Assembly: GCA_001599815.1 (NCBI GenBank)
Contig: BCIA01000005.1
Coordinates: 5,216,472 to 5,280,471, forward strand
Direction of reading: 5' to 3'
Length of the DNA: 64,000 nt
DNA from: Furcasterigmium furcatum
Taxonomy: Eukaryota; Ascomycota; Sordariomycetes; Glomerellales; Plectosphaerellaceae
The notes under the pieces are model-generated. The model made no database searches and had not been told where the DNA came from. It saw only the letters and a program-made list of their open reading frames with translations. The first letter of the stretch is position 1. Each line of letters opens with the position of its first letter. Of the stretch, positions 55,098 through 64,000 are shown in pieces. The position numbers and the translations under genes are program-made.

Positions 55098-56396
55098 ATG
55101 CTCCCCGAGTTCGCTCCTGCTTACTTCGGCGTGGACGATGCAATGCGCTTGAAGGTCAGCAAGAGACTTGCCACACGGGATGGGAGAGGCGCTCAGGTCG
55201 TCCTCTGCGATGTCGAGCATCAGCCATCGGTATACTGGACGAAGATGGGCTGGGAACCCTCCGGACTCCCTTCTCAAGTCGTCGCCAAGATATACGATCC
55301 CCCGTTCTATCCCAAAACCGAGACCTTTGTCACCATCCGTCACCTCGATGTTGTCTCTCTTGCAGACCGGGAGTACGCCATGGAAGCAGCTGCCTATACC
55401 GAACTTCACCACTACCAGAAGACAAACAGGCTGATCAAAGGCTTTCCCCCAAAATTCTACGGCACCTGGACGATTAACTAGACGAACAAGCTTTTCGACA
55501 CGGCGGGTCTTCATTACGCTGAGGCTGATGCTGGCGGTGATACTCTCACGCCCAAGAGTGACAGGCCTGTCCGTATTGTCCTCATGGAATACATCCGAGG
55601 CCTCTCAATGTGGAATCTGTGCTCAAAGAAGTACGAAGACGGCTTCCCGTACCTGGTGCCCACTCCGAGGCTCAGCAAGGCGGACCGTCTTGCCATTCTC
55701 GCTCGTATGATTGAGGGCATCGTGGCTTTGGAGAAGCTGGGAATCGGACACGAAGATATGCATCCGACAAACGTCATGGTCGTAGAGGTGTCTGACGATG
55801 CGCAATCGGCGCTGTCTGCTGGCATGTCGACGCTTGCAACCACCTCTCCCGAGCCCACGGCCACCTCCGTCATCACGGCAATGCAGAAGCGAACCACCCT
55901 TACCACGCCGCCCAGGATGCGGGTCGTCTTGCTTGAATTTGGCAGGTCGGAAATCGACAGGTACCTCAAGGTAGGGCCTGACTTTGTGCAGTTCCTCCCT
56001 CGACCGCTGCACCCGACGAGCAGGTTTTCCGCCGACAGCCTGGACGAGTTTGCAGGCTGGTACCCCTGGAGCTGGCTCGAGAACGAGGACTTTTTCGAGG
56101 ACTGGCTGATGAGGGTCTTCAGGATGGAGGACTACACCTGGCACAAGGAGGCCGAAGAGATTGCGAGGAACATCGGGTTCCGACTCAGGGCTCGAAACAC
56201 GGGGGAGTTCGTCGACATGGGCTTCGTGAAGGGCGTGGTCGACAGCCAGACAGAGCCACTGCCCGGCTCGGAGGCAAGCGCGCCTGCGACTGAATCATCC
56301 CTTGTCTCTCTTTCCCCAGCGTTGATCCAAGTGCAAGAGAAAGATGACGGAGAGCTTGTGCCGAAGACTTCTGCCCTGGACCTCAGGGAAAGATAG
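55098..56396 (+). pseudogene. Protein kinase-like gene interrupted by one in-frame TAG
   Basis: One reading frame of 433 codons runs from the ATG at 55098 to TAG at 56394, broken only by a TAG at 55479-55481 (WTIN-stop-TNKLFD). Kinase-like marks are the beta-3 lysine in QVVAKIYDPPFY, the hinge-like VLMEYIRGLSMWNL, the catalytic loop GIGHEDMHPTNVMVV (HxD...N kept) and VVLLEFGRSEID, where the usual DFG aspartate is glutamate. The tail is Ser/Glu rich. The family is a fungal PK-like group seen in large accessory sets. With the TAG it is a pseudogene. A read-through or a short intron over the stop would rescue it, but I see no suitable splice sites. The second half alone (55584 on) lacks the ATP-binding lobe. 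Confidence 0.75.
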
Positions 56397-56862
56397 AATT
56401 GGGCAAGATCGCGGTTCACAACGCTGTACAGAGTAAATCAATCTGTAGTAAATCATCGTCATCGTCGATTGAGCTCTTGTGAAGAGGGCCTCAAGTCCTA
56501 AATTGGCTGATATAACATCCTAACCGTTCTGACAGTTGCTCCTTGGAGCTGCCGGAAGTCGATCTTGATCATTGCCTCGGCGATGAACTGGGGAGGGGCG
56601 AGTCTCCCGCCATCAACCGACGTCAACCTCGGCGGTCCGTGCGGCCCGCCGGGCTTGGCAGCTGCCCACAGGTGCCCGCAGCATGCACGATGGGTAGCCT
56701 CGGCCCTCCAGACAAATTTGTGAGGAGCTTGGGAAAACCATTGCCGACATCATACCTCTGCCTCTTAATCAGGTGCCGACCGCCCATCCGCCCCCGCCCG
56801 ACATCTGATTGCCCGATGCGCTGCTGCTCATAGACAAGCGCATCGACTTCCATTCACGCCCG
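56397..56862. promoter_or_regulatory. Intergenic region upstream of the hydrolase gene
   Basis: About 470 bases, no gene seen. Confidence 0.4.
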
Positions 56863-58434
56863 ATGTTTTCCAGGACAATCGCTGCCAGAGCTGGGTCGGC
56901 CCCCTGCCGAGTCTGCAACAGGAGCCTCGCCATGCCTTTGCGAGCCAGGGTTCTCGGTGTTGGCGCTGCACAGGTGAGCCAATGCCCCGGGGAACGCGTC
57001 GCTGGGGACCCAGGAGGAGACTGACGAGCGGTGCAGATGTCGACCAAGCCGTTACCGAGCGCTTTCAACACCCAGCCCGAGGACGACCCCGACGATGTCA
57101 TGTTCAACAGCCTCTACGGCGTGCGCACCATCGAGCTCAACCGCCCGAAGAAGCTCAACTCCCTCAATGCCTCGATGATCCGCAAGATCGTGCCTCGGAT
57201 GCGCGAGTGGGAAAAGTCGGATATGGCCAACGTGGTGGTGATGAAGGGAGCCGGCGAGAAGGCCTTCTGCGCCGGCGGCGACGTCACGGCCCTGGCCAAG
57301 TTCAACCAGGAGCAGGACGGGTGGAAGAAGAGCGCCGACTACTTTGCCCTCGAATACAAGCTCGACCACTACATCGCCACCTACAAGAAGCCCTACGTCG
57401 CCTTCATGGACGGCATCACCATGGGCGGCGGCGTCGGCCTCAGCATCCACGCCCCCTTCCGCATCGCCACCGAGAGGACCGTCTTCGCCATGCCCGAGAC
57501 GACCATCGGCTTCTTCCCCGATGTCGGCGCATCCTTCTTCCTGCCCAGGATGAACGGTTCTATCGGCACCTACCTTGCCCTGACCAGCGACCGTCTCAAG
57601 GGCGTTAACGTCTTCTACTCTGGTGTCGCCACCCACTACCTGCACTCGTCCAGCCTGCCACAGCTCGAGTCCCGTCTGGCCGAGCTGCGGTTCAAGGACT
57701 ACGACTCCCTGGACACGCGCCTTGCCCTCATCAACGCCACGTTGCAGGAGTACTCCACTGGCCTCCCCCACGATGAGCCCATCCTGCTGGCCGGCGGACT
57801 CCGCCAGGCCATCGACCGCTGCTTCAGCAAAGACAACGTCGGCGACATTGTGGCAGCCCTCAAGACCGAGGCGAACGGCCCTCACAAGGCGTGGGCAGAG
57901 AAGACCATCGACACCCTTCACAAGCGCTCTCCGACCGCCGTCAACGTCACGCTTCGCCAGATGCGCATCGGCCGCGGCTGGTCCATCGCCGAGACGTTCC
58001 GCCGCGAGCACGCGATCGCCACGCAGTTCATGAAGCACCCCGACTTCGTCGAGGGCGTGACCGCCCAGCTGCTGAGCAAGGGCAACCCTAGGGCCCCCGC
58101 GTGGCAGCCCGCGACCCTGGAGGACATCGCCAACCCTGCTGAGGTGGTCGACCCCTTCTTTGCGTCGGACGGCAAGGAGCTGGAGCTGCTCAACGAGGAG
58201 GACTACGACGAGTACCCCCACGCCGACCTCGGCGTGCCCAGCGAGGCGGACGTGCACAGGACAGTGCAGAACGACCTCTTCACGCCGAAGCAGGTGCGAA
58301 ACCACATCATCGCCAGCCGCAACAACCGGCAAGACATTGCTCCCGTGGTCGAGGAGATACTGAGCCGGAAGGTGACTAAGGATCCCGAGACTGGCAAGGC
58401 GCAATGGTCGGAGACGACGGAGGAGTGGTATTGA
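56863..58434 (+). CDS. EHD3: 3-hydroxyisobutyryl-CoA hydrolase, mitochondrial
   Basis: Two exons, 56863-56973 and 57037-58434, 502 residues. The first exon encodes an Arg/Ala-rich presequence (MFSRTIAARAG) that fits a mitochondrial targeting peptide, and joins in phase 0 to a second ATG (MSTKPLP). The crotonase fold is shown by RTIELNRPKKLNSLN, EKAFCAGGDVTAL, the oxyanion loop MDGITMGGGVGLS and FAMPETTIGFFPDVGASF, which carries the catalytic acid. A C-terminal ECH_2-type domain follows. HIBCH/Ehd3 hydrolyses 3-hydroxyisobutyryl-CoA in valine degradation; in yeast the protein is also linked to the mitoribosome. Length agrees with the family plus presequence. Confidence 0.93.
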
Positions 58435-59973
58435 GCATTGTAGCATCTGGGGAAGGCCGAGGGAGGCGGTGTCCCGTGTATAGTAGAGTTGACCAGCAGC
58501 ACCTGAGGCTTGCTGTTGGTCTGAATAGATGATCTGGCAATCAGGCTGATTTCTCGATGAACTGTCCTATATCGTAAGACACGCTGATCTCCAAGCCGTA
58601 CGGCTGCATTCCCAGGTCTAATATCCGCGGCAACTGGTTGCCGTACGTCTCGCACACGATATTAGCTGCCGAATCCGTGTAGGCGGGCCGACTGGTTGTT
58701 CTCCACCGGCATTCCTCCAGGCATCCCCGAGGCAGGCATTGGAGGGCGAACCACCACGACTTGGATCGTGTGGTCCGCGCACCGTGGAACGACTCAGTTT
58801 TCCAAACCGCGGGGTGGAACGTGCACGTGTTCTGGCGCGTTTGAACGGCGCACCCCTGTTGCGTTAGCGCATTTCCCCCCTGCGCTGTCACGTCATTGGC
58901 GACTGCTGTTTCTTGATCGGTTGCTGCTTTTAGCGGGTATCTGATGCTGGTGGTGATCCAGTGGTGAAGAAGACGCAATACCAGGATGTCAGGCTCAGGG
59001 TATCACAGGTCGTATTATGTAATTAAGGAATCCGACGTAATGGGAATACGATGAATGGGTTTGATGCTTTGGTACACTCAGATGGCCAGCTCCAAGGTGA
59101 ACCCTGGACTATGGAGAAGTTGACTCACTCGATGTAAGATGAAAGCCATCAGAGTAGCCCCGCCGGATGACGGGACATGGATATTCTGGCAGGCCAACCG
59201 CGAAGTTTCGAGCATTCTTGCCGCTGGCTCAACACTCAGCTTGTGCTCATCAGACCCGAGTCCACCTTTAAAGCTCTCGCCAGTCTAAAGCGGCGAGGGC
59301 GCCTATCGCATCCTGGCTCCACACCCAAAGAAGAGGATGGTGACGGCGATAAGGAGCTCGACGCCCGAGAAGTCTCGATGTTTCGCTGCCTGCCATTTCC
59401 ACTGAAGTACATATAGAGCCGGCCCCCCAACGACCGACTTTCTGACAAGAAATTTTCCCGGTTTTGAGCCTGGCCTGGCCCCCTTTCTCCAACAAACGCC
59501 TCCATACCTCTTCCCGCCCATCCGCCCACCCCACTTGGTCCGTGCCCAACCAAGACAAGCCGACCAAACAGGGAAGGTACGTACCTTCCGCGTCTAAGTG
59601 CCAGGCCCACACTGGTGGCCCGGGTGAGACGCGACTTTGGCAGGAGCAACGACGCGCCGCATCACGAACTTCGTACGCATCTCTGACCCGCCTCCCCAAT
59701 TCCCTCCCTGTTAGTACACAAGTACCGCCCGCCAACACCAACACACGGACCCTGGCACTCGTCTTCCCTTCCACTCTCATCAACCTCAACTCGTCCTCCC
59801 CCAACAGCGTCGCAATTCTTTTCTTTTCGCACGATCTGCCAGTCTTCCGCCAATTCAGTGTTCACGATAAAGCTCCTGGACAATTACTGCATGGCCCAAT
59901 TCGACGTCGATTCTCCTTCCTCCACAGCGGAAACCCCGTTTGTCGCCTGGTAACGGCCAGGTAACCACGCCAG
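58435..59973. promoter_or_regulatory. Long upstream region of the Spt21-type gene
   Basis: About 1.5 kb. Frames up to 178 codons are open on the minus strand (59268-59804) but lack domains. The last 500 bases are CT-rich and look like promoter and leader. Confidence 0.4.
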
Positions 59974-62900
59974 ATGGCGTCGCCGATGCCCATGGCCTCG
60001 TCAGGCAGCTGGGCCAGCCATGGACAGCAGCAGCAGCACTCTCAGCAATACTGCCCGGAACCGCAGGCCATGATCCCCATGCGTAACGAGCCTGAATCAT
60101 CACACACGCGGTTGATGGGACGTATGTTGCTTGATCTCCCTCTCCTTGCTGCCAGGTCCACCGTGGTCTGGTTGCTCGGTGGTCTCAGGGACTGGTGTTA
60201 ACATGCTCCTCATAGTCAAAGTCAGCTACACCGTCGATCGAGAAGCCCAGGTGAACTACCTGGCTCGCCATCCGCAGCCGCTCCTGGTCCAGGTCGTCCC
60301 CCTCGACGATAAGAATGCTATCGGCATCGTCGACCTCAGGGCCTGCGTGCAGTGCCTCGCCGACTGCAGTCCCGAGCTCATCGGCCAGGACGCCGACTAC
60401 ACCGTCTATGCCTACGACTTTTCCGAGCCGGACCAGCCTCTCGTCGGTCAGGGCATGCTGTCGTGGATCCTCGATGCCGACTTTTCCCAGCAGAAGATCG
60501 TCATCGGCCGGGTCACCAAGAACATGCTGGCGGCCCTCGCCGGTGGCCTCAAGGAGACCCTCGAGGTCAAGTTCAAGCTGACCCCGTCGCCAAGAATCTC
60601 CAGACCCCAGCCCAGACCCGACTTCCTCCGTGCCGACAGCCAGATGAGCCTCGATATGCTCCAGTCCCAGCCTAGGCAGCAGGCCCAGGAAAGCGTCATG
60701 ACCCCGACAGGAGTCGCCGAGTGGAATTCTTTCGTCCAATCGAACCTGCAGTTCGGCCAGCCCTCCAACGCCAGCCGCGTCGCCTCGCCTGCTCCCCTGC
60801 AGAACCACGCCGAGTTCCCCAACCCTGTGCACCACCGTCATGACTCATTCAGTCACCAAGGCCCTTCGTCGCAGATTATGCCGCCACAGCAGCCATCGCA
60901 GGTGGACCAGCAGCAACAGCAGCAGCAGCCCTCAGAAGCCGCCCAATCGCAAACCACGGGACAGCAAGCAGACGGCCCGAACAGAGTTGCGCCGACTCTG
61001 ATTGATATGGCCACGGATACCGCCAACCCTCCTTCGAGGCCGTCATCAAGAGCTTCCACCCGATCACGCAAGAAGCAGCCCACTGGTCGCCCCCGCGGAC
61101 GGCCCAGGAAGAAGCAGCCGGCCGAAGCACAGGGAAGCACCTCGGGCTATGAGGACGGGACAGACGGTGAGGAAGGACCGGCCAGGAAGAAGAGGGCCAC
61201 GACGGTCCAGGCCAGCAAGAACATCAATGCCCCATTCGGAGGAGGGAGTGGACCGGAATCCCTGAGGGTGGCAGCCAGCACTTCCGGCTCCCTGCGCAAC
61301 ATGAGACCCGCGGGCTCGGCGGCGGAGGGCCCCCAAGGCAGCCATCTGCAAGAGGTGCCTCGTGCGCCCACACCCGTTCCGGAGGGCGGCTCCCGCCAAG
61401 GGCCTGCCGGAAGACCGGCCAACCCGAGCAACTTGCGCAGGCAGTCCACACTCTCTCAGGCTTCTGCAGCCGTCGACCAACCACCTTTCTGCGAGCTCTC
61501 ATTCGAGATGTCCCCGCCCAGCCAGGACGGCCGGTCCCCTGGTGAGTCGGAGGCGGCTACACCCATGTACTCGGAGGACAGCCCGACCGCTATTGGATCC
61601 TCGCCACCGGTCCCTCGGACGACACCTTTCATGCGCTCCAGTCCCCCGGCCTCAAGCCCCATACTGCCTCCCATGCCCAAGCCTCAGCCAGACTCTGGCT
61701 TTATGAGTGGAGATGTCGAAGAGGTAGCGGAGGAAGTCATCAAGCCCCTCAACCTGCCGCCTCCTACAACGGTCATGGCCAAGCCCAAACGCGCAAGGAA
61801 CCCCCCAAAGTTCCCCGTGCGGGTATTCGATATGCAGCTTGAGCAGGTATCTAGCGAGGCCGAACTGGTCCCTTTCCACCATGTCCAGGCACCCCAGCGT
61901 ATCATGACCCAGTCACTGCCCCCCCTGCAGCGGTCCCGGAGCAATACGCGCAACACGATGCCGCCTCCTCCCCCTGAGTCGGGAAAAGAACCATCGCCAC
62001 AGCCAGAGGAGCCGGCTGTGGCGAGTAACATGATCGTGGAGGAGGTCGCCCAGGCCGTATCTACAGAACAGGCTCCCTCGCAACCTGCCGAGACGAAGGG
62101 ATCGCCTTTGGAACAAGAACTCCTGGCACAGCTACAGGCGGCTACCCAAGAAGACGCAGATGTCCCTGAACCCGCTGGTCAGGAGGTGGAGGAAGAGGTC
62201 TCTTTGGTTGAATTCGATGCTCCCCTTGCTCCGACGCCCGGGGAGCAGGATATGGGGCATGATGTGTTGTCTTTGGCCCTGCAGAGAGTGCCTGCCAGTG
62301 ATCCTGTTGGGCCGCTGGTCCTCCCACCACTCCCATTGCCTCACGTCACTTCTTTCTCGGAGGTACTCTGCCCGCCTAGCGAAGCACTCGAAGGGCCCCG
62401 ATCGCCGCGGTCGAACAAGAATTACGTCAAGAAGGAGTCTATCCGGCAACGATTACAGCAGGCGATCGAAAGCGGAGAGATGCCACCCTACTGTCATAAC
62501 TGCGGCGCCATCGAAACGCCTACGTGGCGCAAGATTTGGGTCCAAGAGCATGAAGGAGTTCCTGAGACGTACGAATACTCGGAAAAGCCGGGCAGGGTCA
62601 CGGCGATTATTGCACTGGATCGCGACGATGACGACAACATCACCAAGTACCAAATCATCAAGAAGGGCCTGGCACCAACGGAAGAGAAGTCTGACTGGCT
62701 GCAACTGCTACTCTGCAACCCTTGCGGTATCTGGCTCTGCAAGTGGAAGAATCATCGGCCGGAAGACCGTTGGGGGAAGGACCAGACCAGACTGGCGAAT
62801 AGAAGGTCCCGTGGACGCAAGACCGGCCCGCGACCGAACAACAGGTCTCGGTCCAAGAAGTCTTCTAAGGCAGAGCCGACCTCCGAACTCAACTTGCAGA

Positions 62901-63865
62901 CGGACCCCCTGGGCTTCGAAGGCTCATTCGACTCGGATTTCCCAATGAGCCAGCCGAACATGGACGATGTCAAGGCAGAGGCGCGCTCTAGAGAGGCCTC
63001 CCTGGCCCTTGAGCTGGCGCTGCGAAGCGAGTTCAACCCCGGCTCTACGCACTCCCGGGGGAGCGGCACCGCGAGAAGCCCCATTGCACTGGAGATGGAC
63101 GACAACACCGTCAAGATGGGAACGACCCGGAGACTCTTGTTTCCCTCCCCTCGGAAGGATGGGGTGCCCAAGGCACTCAGCGATGTGTCCATCAACCTTG
63201 TCCAGACGCCAACACGATCTCAAGCGCACAAAGCAGGCGAAGCCGAGAAGGAGAATATGCCTGAGTACGGAGAGGGCCTGGGCGATGACGATGACCTGGA
63301 AGCGCTGTTCCGCAGCCCGATTGCCCGACCGTCTACGCCCCCTCCGAAGGAGAAGGGTTCGAGCCAAGGACCCTTCAAGACTCCCACCAGGCCGACACCG
63401 AGCCACCGTCCGGTCACGCGCAGCATCTCGCGTTCTATCCGCTCTGCTCGTTCTGTTCGATCCTCCGAACAGCTTGCCATGCTCCAGCGGACTCCCACGA
63501 GAACTCCGCGGTCAGTGGCACGTGTTCTCATCGCCGAGAGCCCGACGCTTCGCAGGAGCCCGCGCCTCACCCGCCAGGACAGCATCCTGGAGACGCCCAT
63601 GACGCGCAGCCTCAACCAGCTCCTGTCGGATGCCCATGATTTCGACATGGACACGACCCACATGGACCTCGATCTGTCGAACCTGCATGGCTTGGACGAT
63701 GGCGCGCATGAGTTGATCGACTTCGGCACCCTGCTCAGCACCGACATGGCCATGCCCAGCTCGCCTCCCAAGGGCAGCCGCCGGCTCGGCCTTACGTTTA
63801 CTAGCTCGGCGACGATGTGGTCGCAGTTCAGCGAGACGGGCCTGGATGTTGACATGGACGATTAG
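59974..63865 (+). CDS. SPT21: Spt21/Ams2-type histone-gene regulator with AT-hook and GATA-like zinc finger
   Basis: Two exons, 59974-60121 and 60156-63865, 1285 residues. The small first exon (MASPMPMASSGSW) joins in phase across a 34-nt intron to RPPWSGCSVVSG. The Ams2/Spt21 N-terminal domain starts near residue 65 (MLLIVKVSYTV, then VYAYDFSEPDQPLVGQGML, up to about 185). An AT-hook (GRPRGRPRKK) lies near residue 360. Long Pro/Ser/Gln-rich linkers follow. An atypical zinc finger begins near residue 828 with YCHNCGAIETPTWR and closes near 903 with LLCNPCGIWLCKW, so its loop is far longer than in standard GATA fingers. A basic region (NRRSRGRKTGPRPNNRSRSKK) follows. Spt21 and Ams2 control histone gene transcription; nuclear location is expected. 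Confidence 0.85.
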
Positions 63866-64000
63866 GAGTAACATTGTCTTCGAGCGGGCGCGCGCACACC
63901 GTGTTTGTGCAGTTTTTGAAGGAATCGGATAGGGCCTCGGGCTTTTGGTTTTTGTTAGATTTGTTGTATGGCGTTTTGTGTTTCAGGGTAGCGATATTTG
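63866..64000. other. 3' flank of the Spt21-type gene
   Basis: T/G-rich end of the window with no coding. Probably the 3' UTR. Confidence 0.4.

Noticed and set aside
57052..58446. Long open frame (464 codons) antisense to the 3-hydroxyisobutyryl-CoA hydrolase
   Set aside because: Shadow of GC-rich codon use in the sense gene; Val/Gly/Asp-rich with no domain.
58541..58978. Frame of 145 codons on the minus strand
   Set aside because: No ATG at its start and no recognisable domain.
1..64000. tRNA, rRNA, CRISPR arrays, complete transposons with terminal repeats
   Set aside because: Looked for B-box-like words, regular spaced repeats and long terminal or inverted repeats; nothing convincing by eye. 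CRISPR is not expected in a fungus.

Overview
This is a stretch of a filamentous ascomycete (Pezizomycotina) chromosome, most likely a Sordariomycete. The basis is protein-coding genes with short GT-AG introns (about 45-100 nt) and CTAAC-like branch points, a Zn2Cys6 regulator, a WOPR (Gti1/Pac2) regulator, an HsbA-like wall protein, a fungal NCS1 Fur-type permease, and marks resembling repeat-induced point mutation (RIP). The species cannot be named from sequence alone. All gene models were spliced by eye from open frames, splice signals and reading phase, and no search was run.

Left arm, 1-28.6 kb, mostly intact core genes. It holds an HsbA-like secreted protein (cut by the window edge). 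Next is a group of four: XanA-type xanthine dioxygenase, an alpha/beta hydrolase, a Zn2Cys6 factor and a Fur-type permease. This group looks like a small purine/pyrimidine utilisation locus. After it come a TPT/nucleotide-sugar transporter, a GT17 glycosyltransferase, a membrane-anchored ubiquitin protease (Ubp16/USP30-like), the ribosome-biogenesis factor Alb1, a COMPASS Shg1-domain protein with a very long RS tail, a GPI-anchored GH76 wall mannosidase (Dcw1/Dfg5), dihydroxyacetone kinase and the spliceosomal protein SmD2.

Middle, 28.8-49.8 kb, an accessory and decayed compartment. A C2H2 zinc-finger gene (30.8-32.9 kb), a WOPR gene (37.5-38.4 kb) and a seven-helix membrane protein (45.6-46.7 kb) still have open frames. 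Between them lie relics: two ankyrin fragments, a broken second copy of the WOPR gene inside a duplicated block, an NB-ARC/STAND gene with several lesions, a STAND N-terminal domain, two TPR fragments in inverted orientation, a bZIP gene ended by a stop, a small secreted His-rich protein that lacks its ATG, a Kelch-repeat relic and a TPR+Hsp70-like relic. Several nonsense codons sit where a tryptophan is expected. This is a graveyard of NLR-like (incompatibility/immune-type) genes.

Right arm, 50.3-64 kb, mostly core genes again: replication protein A subunit 3, an ATF/CREB-type bZIP factor, a kinase-like gene split by one in-frame TAG, mitochondrial 3-hydroxyisobutyryl-CoA hydrolase and a large Spt21/Ams2-type histone-gene regulator with an AT-hook and a GATA-like zinc finger.

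I found no tRNA, rRNA, CRISPR array or complete transposon. No clearly novel working system is visible. The best leads are the decayed STAND/NLR compartment with its WOPR duplication, the xanthine locus, the start-less secreted protein, and a C2H2 gene whose wobble positions avoid CpA.
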